From the NCBI GenBank assembly GCA_050330855.1, contig JBHJNL010000057.1:1-64000 (forward strand): 64,000 nt of DNA, in the 5' to 3' direction. The translations under genes were made by a program, and so were the position numbers. The DNA is from RCC1774 sp050330855 (GTDB lineage: Bacteria; Cyanobacteriota; Cyanobacteriia; Thermosynechococcales; Thermosynechococcaceae). The notes under the pieces were generated by a model that saw only the letters and a program-made list of their open reading frames with translations, was not told where the DNA came from and did no database searches. Below, piece after piece: positions 25,535-33,600 of this stretch. The first letter of the stretch is position 1, and every line of letters begins with the position of its first letter.

Positions 25535-26382
25535 TGTCCACCGCCAGACTTCTGATTTCTTGCCCTGATCAGCAGGGATTGGTCGCCAAGATCTCAAATT
25601 TCATCTATGCCAATGGCGGCAATATTATCCATGCCGATCACCATACAGACTTTGTGGTGGACCGATTTTTGACTCGCATTGAGTGGCAGTTAGAGAGTTT
25701 TAAGCTGCCTCGCGAGTTGATTGGTCCTGCTTTTCAGGCCATTGCCGACCCCCTAGATGCGACCTGGGAGCTGCACTTTTCTGACACAGTCCCTCGGATT
25801 GCCATCTGGGTCAGCCGCCAAGATCATTGCCTCTACGATTTAATTCTGCGCCAGCGAGCCAAAGAACTACAGGCCGAAATCGTGGTGATTATAAGCAACC
25901 ATGCCAAGTTAGGAGAGATAGCGGCCCAATTTGGAATAGACTTCCATCACATTCCGATCTCAGCCGAAATCAAAGTCGAGCAAGAGGTGAAGCAGCTAGC
26001 GCTACTGGGGCAATACAGCGTTGATCTGGTGGTGCTCGCCAAATACATGCAGATTCTCAGCGCTGACTTTATTCACCAGTTTCCTCAGATTATTAATATT
26101 CATCATTCCTTCTTACCCGCTTTTGCGGGCGCTAACCCTTATCAGCGTGCCCATGAACGCGGCGTCAAAATTATTGGAGCGACGGCCCACTACGCCACGG
26201 CAGACCTGGATCAAGGCCCGATTATTGAGCAAGATGTGGTTCGAGTTAGCCATCGTGATGAAGCCAGAGATCTGATCCGCAAAGGCAAAGATATGGAGCG
26301 TGTTGTTCTGGCTAGAGCCGTGCGGCTCCATTTGCAAAATCGAGTCTTGGTTTATGGAAACCGTACGGTGGTGTTTGGCTAA
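25534..26382 (+). CDS. purU: Formyltetrahydrofolate deformylase
   Basis: From ATG 25534 the 282-residue product begins MSTARLLISCPDQQGLVAKISNFIYANGGNIIHADHHTD, an ACT domain, followed by a formyltransferase-like hydrolase domain with AKYMQILSADFIHQFPQIINIHHSFLPAFAGANPYQRAHERGVKIIGATAHYATADLDQGPII. The Asn-His-Asp catalytic set (NIHHSFLPAF, GATAHY, DLDQGPI) is present. It hydrolyses 10-formyl-THF to THF and formate and balances one-carbon units. A start at 25468 would run inside the previous gene. It is translationally coupled to the DUF4340 gene, which is not functionally related in any obvious way. Confidence 0.95.
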   Translation: MSTARLLISCPDQQGLVAKISNFIYANGGNIIHADHHTDFVVDRFLTRIEWQLESFKLPRELIGPAFQAIADPLDATWELHFSDTVPRIAIWVSRQDHCLYDLILRQRAKELQAEIVVIISNHAKLGEIAAQFGIDFHHIPISAEIKVEQEVKQLALLGQYSVDLVVLAKYMQILSADFIHQFPQIINIHHSFLPAFAGANPYQRAHERGVKIIGATAHYATADLDQGPIIEQDVVRVSHRDEARDLIRKGKDMERVVLARAVRLHLQNRVLVYGNRTVVFG

Positions 26383-26580
26383 CGCTTTCATCGTTTAGCT
26401 TTAAATATGGCACTGCTCGGCTACTACCTGCTTTAGAAAATGGGTTGAACAGGGTTGGTATGAGCCGGATTGGGCGTGTCAGTGTAGTGGGAGACAGCGG
26501 CCCAATTTGGCGGTTGAGGCGATGAATTCAGAAATGGGAGAATGAGCTGTAAGGTCTGTATCGCATAGCTTTGAGAGGGT

Positions 26581-26595
26581 GTGGGCGGTGCCCAC
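26581..26595. repeat. Palindromic GTGGGCggtGCCCAC intergenic repeat
   Basis: Six-base arms gtgggc (26581-26586) and gcccac (26590-26595) flank ggt, within gggtgtgggcggtgccca and the following ccc. The form 'GGTGGGC-n-GCCCACC' is a common dispersed element in cyanobacterial genomes. It sits exactly at the break of the pentapeptide-repeat gene remnant. Confidence 0.7.
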
Positions 26596-26596
26596 C

Positions 26597-26656
26597 CTAC
26601 TTCCTGAAATCTCTTTCTCCAGCAGCATATCGCTCCAACAATTCCTCAGCAGTCAT
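26597..26656 (-). pseudogene. N-terminal stub of a pentapeptide-repeat protein gene
   Basis: From ATG 26656 the reading is MTAEELLERYAAGERDFRK then a stop. The phrase EELLxRYAAGERDF is the usual opening of cyanobacterial pentapeptide-repeat proteins, where A(D/N)LxG repeats follow directly. Here the frame ends where the GTGGGC...GCCCAC repeat begins, and no pentapeptides follow on either side. Confidence 0.7.
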
Positions 26657-26658
26657 AA

Positions 26659-27202
26659 CAACACCTCCCAAACACAACAGTCCCCACCTGGGCACAACTG
26701 CTCCAGACCACAACCCCATTTAACCTCAACATCGAGATCACCGATTTCCCCACCGGCCAACTCGCCGAAGCCACCATCACCAACTTCACCAACGGCCTCC
26801 CCTCCGCAGGCACCCTCACCCTCGACCACAACGCCAACGGCCTCGGCTGGTTCATCGACACCACCCCGTGGGAGAGTTCAGAATTCGGAGTTCAGAGTTC
26901 GGAGTTCTCATCCATAGCAACCCCAGACTCCGCCGCCTATGGTCGTTATGACCTTCTTACCGCCATCCTCCACGAAACCAGCCACCTCGCAGGCTTCATT
27001 GAAGGCCACCAAGCCTTCGATCGCAACGTCCAAACCATCAACGGCACCCGCTATTTCGTCGCCGACGGCATCCAAGCCGCCCTCACAGACGATCACCTAG
27101 ATCCCAGGCTTTACCCTCACTCTCTGCTTAACCCTGTCCTCGCCCCCGGCGTTCGCAAAACTTCCCTCAACCCTAGACCTCGCCCTCCTCAACGTCATCC
27201 GG
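26659..27202 (+). pseudogene. Fragment of a zinc metalloprotease-like exported protein
   Basis: The frame is open after the TAA at 26656 and reads QLLQTTTPFNLNIEITDFPTGQLAEATITNF...GLGWFIDTTPW, then a heptamer-coded insert, then DSAAYGRYDLLTAILHETSHLAGFIEGHQAFDRN. HETSHLAGF is a metzincin-like zinc site (HExxHxxGx). It continues HLDPRLYPHSLLNPVLAPG, after which the frame shifts near 27170 to LDLALLNVIR. Start and signal region are missing. The end lies antisense to the last codons of the GT39 gene. It is likely the tail part of a cyanobacterial surface protein family. Confidence 0.7.
26874..26907 (+). repeat. STRR heptamer array (GARTTCR units)
   Basis: There are four full heptamers and most of a fifth, in tandem: gagttca, gaattcg, gagttca, gagttcg, gagttc. 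This is a short tandemly repeated repetitive sequence of the cyanobacterial type, inside the metalloprotease fragment, coding for SSEFGVQSSEF there. The same unit occurs in radA. Confidence 0.9.
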
Positions 27203-28746
27203 TCAGCGCCAGTGAGCCTCAATAGCGTACTGTCAGGAATCGGCTTGATTTCACCGCGATCGGTCCCCATCAACGCGCTCTTAAGAGACGCCGAGGGATT
27301 AAAGAGAAAAATATCGCTAAAACCGCTCGGAATATCGGGCACCTTGGGATCGACGATGAGCTGAAACCTAACTCGTGGCTCCAGTAAATAAGAGAGCGAT
27401 AGCAAACTGCCAGGATTCGTTTCTTGCTGGGAGCTAATCACTAAGGGACGCTCAGCCTGATTAATAATTTGAGCCGTCTTGGCATTATCTGCAGCCACCG
27501 CCTTAATCCACCAAGTATCTGACTGAGAAATAACTAAACAAGAGGTCAGCCCTAGGGTAAATAAAACGGCAGCCATCCCTTTCCAAGCAAGAGGACGCTT
27601 GGTAGAGACAAGCGTCAACGGATGGGCGAGCAGATAGGCGATCGCAATGCCAATCCCTACGTAGGTTGCCATAAAATAGCGAGCCGAAACAGAGCGCAGC
27701 CCTCCCATCGATAGGTCAAGGGAACACAAAACGAAGGGGGTCATGCCCATTAGCCCGATCACCATTAACCAAGCACGGAGGGGAGTCTGGTAACAGAGAT
27801 AGCCAACGGCAGAAATCACCAGTGCTAAAACAAGCACAACGCTAAGAACAGCCATCGGGTCGTCGGGTTGCAGGCCAATATCAAAGACGAGATGACTCAG
27901 ATTCCAGCCCCACAATTGGGTGCGAAGTTCTGCATCGAAGGGTCTTGCCGTCCATCCTGTCGTTGCTTGCACGTTTTGAGCGTTCGTGAGCAAGACCACT
28001 AGCCAAAGCGAGAAACCGATAACCCCCAATCCACAGGCTAATAGATAGGGCTTCAGTATAGATTTCTGACGGAGGCCCACAACATATAGGGCGTGTCCCA
28101 GGGCGACAAAGATATTGAACAGAAAGGTATAGCAGCCCAATACTAAGGTGACACTATAAAATCCCCAAGCCGTAGCCGTCTTGACTCGGATAGCCCGCAG
28201 CAACCCTGCACTAGACAATAAAATCCACACCACCCAGAAGCTATACTGTCTGGCCTCTTGGGCATAGAGAAGGTGCAGCGGCGAAACAGCCATTAATGCC
28301 ATCGCGACTCCGCCGATCAGGGGGGCGGCAAAGAGTTCAATGCAGAGCCAGTACAGAGCGGGAAAGGCCAACAAACTCAAGCAGACTGAGAGCAGGCGAG
28401 TGATGGTCGGGGAATGGCCCCATATTTGCACCCATCCCCACATCAGTAGGTAGTAGAGGGGTGGGTGCTGAGCATCTTCGATGGCTAAGCTCTTGATAAC
28501 GTCTCCGGGGTTGCCATTGGGGCGCGGGGTTTGATAGACCTGTAGGTCTGCAACACTCACCAGATGACCATCGAAGAGAGTCTGTAAATACTCCTGCGAT
28601 TGATAGCCTGAGACTCGCAGAGAGGTAAAAGTCTCGTCATGCCAATAAAGCTTGTGGTCAAGGTTATAAAATCTGAGACACACGCCCAACAGCAGGATAA
28701 TAACGATCAGCAGTGTGTAGGGATGGGGCCGCCACTTTTGAGTCAT
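27097..28746 (-). CDS. GT39-like membrane glycosyltransferase with altered C-terminus
   Basis: The 549-residue protein has about eleven membrane helices and the GT39/ArnT-like DE motif in the first periplasmic loop (LDHKLYWHDETFTSLRVSGY). It also has PPLYYLLMWGWVQIWGHSPTITRLLSVCLSLLA and HLLYAQEARQYSFWVVW, typical of polyprenyl-phosphate-sugar-dependent transferases. It would glycosylate a lipid, protein or polysaccharide on the outer face of the membrane. The last about 35 residues (RMTLRRARSRVEGSFANAGGEDRVKQRVRVKPGI) are read from the antisense of the metalloprotease fragment, so the native end seems to have been replaced near 27200. Confidence 0.88.
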   Translation of the reverse strand: MTQKWRPHPYTLLIVIILLLGVCLRFYNLDHKLYWHDETFTSLRVSGYQSQEYLQTLFDGHLVSVADLQVYQTPRPNGNPGDVIKSLAIEDAQHPPLYYLLMWGWVQIWGHSPTITRLLSVCLSLLAFPALYWLCIELFAAPLIGGVAMALMAVSPLHLLYAQEARQYSFWVVWILLSSAGLLRAIRVKTATAWGFYSVTLVLGCYTFLFNIFVALGHALYVVGLRQKSILKPYLLACGLGVIGFSLWLVVLLTNAQNVQATTGWTARPFDAELRTQLWGWNLSHLVFDIGLQPDDPMAVLSVVLVLALVISAVGYLCYQTPLRAWLMVIGLMGMTPFVLCSLDLSMGGLRSVSARYFMATYVGIGIAIAYLLAHPLTLVSTKRPLAWKGMAAVLFTLGLTSCLVISQSDTWWIKAVAADNAKTAQIINQAERPLVISSQQETNPGSLLSLSYLLEPRVRFQLIVDPKVPDIPSGFSDIFLFNPSASLKSALMGTDRGEIKPIPDSTLLRLTGADRMTLRRARSRVEGSFANAGGEDRVKQRVRVKPGI

Positions 28747-28834
28747 GATGGGTGCTGAGGTTAGTTTTGGCAGACACTGCGATCGCGTTTAGAACGCGAC
28801 GAGCGTTGGCAAGATAGTAGCAGGCCAGCCCAAT

Positions 28835-29719
28835 ATGTTGATTCGCTATCCGTCCCTGCAGCAGCGGTTCGCTAATGCGTTGATAGAGGCGGTGGCGATG
28901 TCGTCCTATTGCCCTCAGACGACGGTAGAAAATGCTGAGCGAGATCTCTCACGACTATCGATTCCGCTCCAGCTTGATGTTCGCTTCCCCCTAGGCACTT
29001 TTACTTCTCCGATTGCGCTGCAGCTTGCGATGAAGCTGCAATCGCCTTTAGACGTCGCCACCGATCTGGTGGCCTTGGTACCGCCTTCTGCTGATCTCAA
29101 GCTATGGGTTAAACCGCCGGGCTGGATCTATGGGCAGTTTTTAGAGGGTGCGATCGCATCTTTTTTACAGCAGCTCACTGAACAATCGCCCCAGCTTCAA
29201 GCGCCGACCCAGGTTGTCTTAGACAAGAGCCTTAGCGATCGCCAGCTCTTTTTAGTGCAATACGCCCATGCCCGCTGCTGCGCTCTGCTCCGCTTGGGAC
29301 AGCGGGAAGGACTCATTGAGTTAGAGACAAATCGACAGGAGCCGTCTTTCACCGTGACGACACCGATTCCGTGGACCACAAAACAGGGTCACCTGCGGCT
29401 CCAGCATCCGGCAGAGCGATCGCTGATTCAAAACCTGTTGGTGTTCCCGAACCGCCTTGGCCCTTCGACTCCACGCTGGTGTCCACAGAGCATGGTTTCC
29501 ATCCTCTGGCCTGTGCCTACAAAAACATTACTCCGCGACAGTCAAGCATGGGCCGAAAGCTTCCTACAGTTCTATCAAGACTGCCGAATATTGGGTGACG
29601 TCAGTCGAGCAACCCCTGCACTCAGCCAAGCTCGACTGGGATTAGTCTTAGCAACCCAGCGGGTTCTTGCCTTTTTGCTTCAGGATTTGCTGCACGTAGT
29701 AGCTCCAGTGGAACTTTGA
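28835..29719 (+). CDS. ArgRS-like tRNA-binding protein lacking the catalytic core (Add1 + DALR domains)
   Basis: The 294-residue protein resembles the two ends of arginyl-tRNA synthetase joined together. Residues 1-120 match the N-terminal Add1 domain in layout (LDVRFPLGTFTSPIALQLAMKLQSPLDVATDLV...LKLWVKPPGWIYGQFLEGAIASFL). Residues about 160-294 match the DALR anticodon-binding domain (LFLVQYAHARCCALLRLG... ending ARLGLVLATQRVLAFLLQDLLHVVAPVEL). HIGH- and KMSK-type motifs and the Rossmann core are absent, so it cannot aminoacylate by itself. It may bind tRNA-Arg. It starts 88 bases after the divergent GT39 gene. Confidence 0.75.
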   Translation: MLIRYPSLQQRFANALIEAVAMSSYCPQTTVENAERDLSRLSIPLQLDVRFPLGTFTSPIALQLAMKLQSPLDVATDLVALVPPSADLKLWVKPPGWIYGQFLEGAIASFLQQLTEQSPQLQAPTQVVLDKSLSDRQLFLVQYAHARCCALLRLGQREGLIELETNRQEPSFTVTTPIPWTTKQGHLRLQHPAERSLIQNLLVFPNRLGPSTPRWCPQSMVSILWPVPTKTLLRDSQAWAESFLQFYQDCRILGDVSRATPALSQARLGLVLATQRVLAFLLQDLLHVVAPVEL

Positions 29720-29792
29720 GCGGTCTAACCCGTCAGGCAAGGCATCACTACTGAATATTAATCTGTGCCCATTTGTTGAGGGAAAAAAGTTC

Positions 29793-29821
29793 TTGACAAG
29801 TGGGCCTTAATTCTTGATAAT
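29793..29821 (+). promoter_or_regulatory. Consensus-like sigma70 promoter of a short RNA
   Basis: TTGACA at 29793-29798, a 17-base spacer, and GATAAT at 29816-29821. This is the best-matching -35/-10 pair I saw in the window. A start near 29828 would give an RNA ending at the hairpin 29849-29895. Confidence 0.75.
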
Positions 29822-29827
29822 CGCCAC

Positions 29828-29896
29828 TGTGTGAGGAGCGAACATCTCAAAAAGGGCATCGAGACGAAACACGGACAGTCGTCGATGCCCTTTTTG
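29828..29896 (+). ncRNA. Putative small RNA of about 69 nt (Yfr2-like?)
   Basis: A strong promoter is followed within 75 bases by a 14-bp intrinsic terminator, with no room for a protein. The 5' part carries GTGTGAGGAG (29829-29838), which is perfectly complementary to the CUCCUCACAC core of the conserved cyanobacterial small RNA Yfr1; the Yfr2 family has been proposed to contact Yfr1 through such a loop. A second possible pairing joins actgtgtg near the 5' end to cacggacagt in the terminator loop. The RNA lies just upstream of panC-cmk, so some of it could instead act as a leader attenuator. The small RNA reading is the better one. Confidence 0.55.
29849..29895 (+). terminator. Intrinsic terminator of the putative small RNA
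   Basis: Arms aaaaagggcatcga (29849-29862) and tcgatgcccttttt (29882-29895) pair over 14 bases around a 19-base loop and end in a T-run. The A-run on the other side allows bidirectional use. Confidence 0.9.
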
Positions 29897-29937
29897 GTGT
29901 TTAAATTTGCTTGCCGCTGAACGGAATAGGAGGCGCA

Positions 29938-31500
29938 ATGGCAGTCCCCATTATTACAACTGTAGCTGGTGTACAGAGTTTTTTGCAGACCCTAGCACAG
30001 GCCTCGTCAACGGCAGAGCCAAAGAACGCGCTGGCAAATCTAGGGTTAGTTCCCACCATGGGGGCGCTCCATCGCGGACATTTGAGCCTGATTGAACGGG
30101 CGCGTCACGAGAACCAGTGGGTAATGGTCAGTCTCTTTGTCAATCCGCTCCAGTTTGCGCCCACCGAAGATTTAGACCGCTACCCCCAACGGCTAGAGCA
30201 AGATCAGCAGCTCTGTGAGCAGGCTGGCGTCGATGCGATTTTTGCCCCTTCGCCCAGCGAACTATTGGGGGAGGGCACAATTACGGCAGTGGTTCCGCCG
30301 ATCTCGCTCACGCAAGGACTCTGCGGTGCGTCTCGCCCTGGACATTTTCAGGGGGTTGCCACGATTGTCTTAAAGCTACTCAATCTAATCGGGCCTGACC
30401 GCGCCTACTTTGGTCGCAAAGATGCACAACAGCTCGCCATCATTCAGCGTTTAGTCAAAGATCTCAATGTCCCGGTGGAGATCGTGCCCTGCCCCATTGT
30501 GCGGGAGGCGAGTGGTTTAGCCCTTAGCTCTCGTAACCAGTATTTAGACGAGGCCCAACAGCAGACGGCGACGATTTTGCACGACAGCCTGCAGGCGGCA
30601 CAGCGGTGCTTTCAAGAAGGGATGCGCGATCGCAACTCCTTGCTCACAAAAATACGCCACACCCTTGCTCAAGAACCGGATGTCACCCTTGAGTATGCAG
30701 AGCTAGTCGATCCGGTGACGCTGCAGCCGTTGGCGGATATTGAAGGGGTAGGAATGGTTGCGATCGCAGCCCACCTCAACAACACTCGCCTCATCGATAA
30801 CATTGTTCTCGACGCGCGGCAGCCCATTCTTGCCATCGATGGCCCTGCTGGGGCCGGTAAATCTACCGTGACTCGCCTGTGTGCCCAAGCATTGGGGCTT
30901 CAATATCTCGATACCGGCGCAATGTATCGAGCGATTACCTGGCTGGTCCTGCAGTCTCAAATTAAGTTAGATAATTCACTTGCGATCGCCGATCTCGTTA
31001 GCCAAAGTGACATTAAGCTCCAGCTCGATGCCAACCCTGAGCGTCTCCCCAGCGTTTGGGTGCAGGGAAAAGATGTAACAGAGGCGATCCGTACTCCAGA
31101 AGTGACCCAATCGGTTTCTACCATTGCGGCCCAGAGCGCAGTGCGTCAGGCTCTTGTGCAGCAGCAGCGCGTCCTCGGCCAAGCAGGCGGCATTGCTGCA
31201 GAGGGGCGAGATATTGGCACCCACGTTTTCCCTGATGCAGGTCTAAAGATCTTTCTAACGGCTTCCATTGCTGAACGCGCCCGTCGTCGTCAGCAAGACT
31301 TGGCACAACGAGGGGCGGCACCCATTGACTTTGAAGCGCTGCAGCAGCAAATTGCCCGACGCGATCAAAAAGATAGTCAACGAGCAATCTCTCCGCTATG
31401 TAAAGCCTATGACGCCGTTGAGGTGAATACTGACGGCCTTAGTATTACTGAAGTAACCGAGCAGATTGTTGCCCTCTATCGGAACAGTTTGACTCAGTAA
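29938..31500 (+). CDS. panC-cmk: Bifunctional pantothenate synthetase / cytidylate kinase
   Basis: From ATG 29938, with AGGAGG four bases upstream, the product is 520 residues. The N-terminal PanC half (1-270) has LVPTMGALHRGHLSLIERAR, FGRKDAQQLAIIQRLVKDL and LALSSRNQYL and joins pantoate to beta-alanine. The C-terminal cytidylate kinase half starts LAIDGPAGAGKSTVTRLCAQALGLQYLDTGAMYRAITW and phosphorylates CMP/dCMP, with GRDIGTHVFPDAGLKIFLTAS later. This fusion is a cyanobacterial hallmark. A TTG start at 29911 is possible but lacks a ribosome site. Confidence 0.97.
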   Translation: MAVPIITTVAGVQSFLQTLAQASSTAEPKNALANLGLVPTMGALHRGHLSLIERARHENQWVMVSLFVNPLQFAPTEDLDRYPQRLEQDQQLCEQAGVDAIFAPSPSELLGEGTITAVVPPISLTQGLCGASRPGHFQGVATIVLKLLNLIGPDRAYFGRKDAQQLAIIQRLVKDLNVPVEIVPCPIVREASGLALSSRNQYLDEAQQQTATILHDSLQAAQRCFQEGMRDRNSLLTKIRHTLAQEPDVTLEYAELVDPVTLQPLADIEGVGMVAIAAHLNNTRLIDNIVLDARQPILAIDGPAGAGKSTVTRLCAQALGLQYLDTGAMYRAITWLVLQSQIKLDNSLAIADLVSQSDIKLQLDANPERLPSVWVQGKDVTEAIRTPEVTQSVSTIAAQSAVRQALVQQQRVLGQAGGIAAEGRDIGTHVFPDAGLKIFLTASIAERARRRQQDLAQRGAAPIDFEALQQQIARRDQKDSQRAISPLCKAYDAVEVNTDGLSITEVTEQIVALYRNSLTQ

Positions 31501-31718
31501 AGCATCAAGAGACTCACGAAAGCATCAAGACATAAATACGTTGGGTGAACCCCAACCAGATATCTCAGGAACCTCTCAGCCTGATCAGCTAGATCTAAAA
31601 TGGTTATGCTAGAGTAGGCGTACTTTTGAAGGCAAAGTGGGTATGATCAGTTTGGTTGTGCCTCTGTCACAGGAAAAGCGCGGCGTCAGCGTAACTCAAC
31701 AATAATCCGGGTAAGTCT

Positions 31719-33008
31719 ATGGTGATCTCAAAGCGTGGTCTTGTTTTAGGTGCCACTGCTCTTGTCGGTGCAAGTATAGTGCTCACAGGAGCCGGTCTCC
31801 ATTTTTCAAGGAGCTGGGCCTTATTTTCAGACGGTCCCAAAGAGATTGTCGACGAAGTTTGGCAGGTCATCAACCATGACTACGTGGATGGTAACTTTAA
31901 TGGTGTTGATTGGCGTTCATCTCGCAATAAATATCTGAAGCGCAACTATACGACCAATGAAGAAGCGTACAAAGCTGTGCGCGAAATGCTGGAGCCGCTA
32001 GGTGATCCCTACACTCGCTTTTTAGACCCAGAACAGTTCAAGAGTATGCAGATCGATACCTCTGGTGAACTCACCGGGGTCGGCATCCAAATTACCCAGG
32101 ACGAAAAGACCAAAGATATTACCGTTATTTCTCCGATTGAAGGGAGTCCGGCGTCTCGAGTCGGCATCTTGCCGAAGGACGTCATTGTTAAAGTGGGTGA
32201 TAAAAGTACCAAAGGCCTTGATATCAACGCCGTGGTCGGTTTAATCAGAGGTCCGGTTGGATCGGATGTCGCGCTCACGATTAAACGCGGTAATGAGCAG
32301 TTCAACTTTACGATCAAGCGGGAGCGCATTGAACTTCAGGCCGTTGAGTCGGGTGTTCGTCCCTCTGCTTCTGGTTCGATTGGATATATTCGCCTGACTC
32401 AGTTCAGCAGTAATGCAGCGGCTGACATGCGAACTGCAATCCGCGATCTCAATAAGAAAAACGTGGCAGGCTATATCTTAGATTTGCGCCTCAATCCAGG
32501 CGGTTTGCTCTATTCCAGCGCTGAAATTGCACGGATGTGGATGGACAACGGCACCATCGTAACCACAGTCAACCGTCGGGGTGCCATCGATAAACTCACG
32601 GCAAGTCGCGGCAAACTCACCGATAAGCCCCTGGTTATCTTGGTGGATGGCGGTTCTGCCAGTGCGAGTGAAATTTTGGCCGGGGCACTGCAAGATAATA
32701 AGCGAGCGGTTCTAGTTGGCGAGAAAACCTTTGGCAAAGGGCTAGTACAGTCGGTACACCCCTTAGAAGATGGTTCAGGGTTAGCGGTCACGATTGCCAA
32801 GTATCTCACTCCCAGCGGGCGAGATATTAATAAGAGAGGAATTGAGCCTGACATTAAGGTCATTCTGACTGAGAAACAGCTTGAAGCACGGACCCGTGAG
32901 AAGTTCGCAACATTGGCCGATCCTCAATACGCTAAGGCCTTGGACATCTTGATGCAGAAGATTGTGTCTGCTAATCGCGGTAACTTTCAGTCAGCCGTTA
33001 CTAAGTAA
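31719..33008 (+). CDS. S41 C-terminal processing peptidase (CtpA family)
   Basis: The 429-residue protein has an N-terminal hydrophobic export segment (GLVLGATALVGASIVLTGAGLHF) and VWQVINHDYVDGNFNGVDW. A PDZ domain spans about 100-190 (GVGIQITQDEKTKDITVISPIEGSPASRVGI). The Ser-Lys protease core has Ser in DGGSASASEILAGALQDNK and Lys in GEKTFGKGLVQSVHPL. Cyanobacterial members include CtpA, which matures the D1 protein of photosystem II, and the paralogues CtpB and CtpC; which one this is cannot be settled by eye. A terminator follows. Confidence 0.93.
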   Translation: MVISKRGLVLGATALVGASIVLTGAGLHFSRSWALFSDGPKEIVDEVWQVINHDYVDGNFNGVDWRSSRNKYLKRNYTTNEEAYKAVREMLEPLGDPYTRFLDPEQFKSMQIDTSGELTGVGIQITQDEKTKDITVISPIEGSPASRVGILPKDVIVKVGDKSTKGLDINAVVGLIRGPVGSDVALTIKRGNEQFNFTIKRERIELQAVESGVRPSASGSIGYIRLTQFSSNAAADMRTAIRDLNKKNVAGYILDLRLNPGGLLYSSAEIARMWMDNGTIVTTVNRRGAIDKLTASRGKLTDKPLVILVDGGSASASEILAGALQDNKRAVLVGEKTFGKGLVQSVHPLEDGSGLAVTIAKYLTPSGRDINKRGIEPDIKVILTEKQLEARTREKFATLADPQYAKALDILMQKIVSANRGNFQSAVTK

Positions 33009-33029
33009 CATCCACGTTCGCTCGTAACC

Positions 33030-33070
33030 AAGTGTTCGCAGAGTCTATCTTTTCGAACACTTGTCCTTTT
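33030..33070 (+). terminator. Intrinsic terminator after the ctp gene
   Basis: Arms aagtgttcg (33030-33038) and cgaacactt (33054-33062) pair over nine bases with a 15-base loop, followed by gtcctttt. Confidence 0.75.
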
Positions 33071-33152
33071 AGAAAGATGCTTGCCCATAATTCAAGGTAG
33101 AGAACACGGCCTTTCAAGGTAGGATTGGCAAGGCGTTAAGAATTGTTGAATC

Positions 33153-33545
33153 ATGGTTGAAAGACCCATTAAGAAGTCCGAACGCGCTGAGCGAGGCGAT
33201 GAAGAGAAGCGGAGCGATCGCCCCAGCAAGGACAAGAAAGGGGGGCGCGGCAAGGGTCGTGGAGACCGTGAAGAGCGGAAGCCCAAAATCTCACCGGCGC
33301 TCATGCGTGGTCCGAGGCCTAGCGCGAAACCGGCAGAACCAGAACCAGAAGAGGTAACGGCTGCAGCGGTCACTTCAGAATCAGTAGAAGCTGAAGGCGC
33401 TGTCGTAGAGACTGAAGAGACTACGGCAGAGGCTACGGCTGAAACAGCGACCGAGGCACCGGCAGAGCCTGTCGCGGAAGCCGAGACTGAACCATCTGCC
33501 CAGACGGATGCTCCTGCGGAAGCTAAGGCATCAGAAGAAGACTAA
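33153..33545 (+). CDS. Small charged low-complexity protein
   Basis: The 130-residue protein has a strongly basic first half (KKSERAERGDEEKRSDRPSKDKKGGRGKGRGDREERKPKISPALMRGPRP) and an acidic, Ala/Glu/Thr-rich second half (ETEETTAEATAETATEAPAEPVAEAETE). No domain is recognised; the split charge suggests a disordered RNA- or protein-binding protein. It is monocistronic, between two good terminators, which supports it as a real gene. Confidence 0.7.
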   Translation: MVERPIKKSERAERGDEEKRSDRPSKDKKGGRGKGRGDREERKPKISPALMRGPRPSAKPAEPEPEEVTAAAVTSESVEAEGAVVETEETTAEATAETATEAPAEPVAEAETEPSAQTDAPAEAKASEED

Positions 33546-33600
33546 GCGCTCATCAATCTGAACAGAGTGAGAAGTCTTAGGAATTTCATCTTGATTGACG

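Larger units (their letters stand above)
26383..27096. other. 714-base stretch of gene fragments and repeats, no intact gene
   Basis: Between purU and the GT39 stop there is no complete gene. It holds a 19-codon start of a pentapeptide-repeat gene, a palindromic GTGGGC-ggt-GCCCAC repeat element, and a metalloprotease-like fragment that contains a heptamer repeat array. Each is listed separately. The first 200 bases (26383-26576) contain nothing I can name apart from a long-range attgggc/gcccaat inverted pair. Confidence 0.7.

Noticed and set aside
26579..26917. 112-codon plus-strand frame
   Set aside because: It is Ser/Pro-rich from a wrong frame of the metalloprotease fragment; the true frame is the one with HETSHLAGF.
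29793..29895. Yfr1 itself on the minus strand (CTCCTCACAC is present there)
   Set aside because: That strand has no terminator after the motif and no matching promoter, while the plus strand has both.
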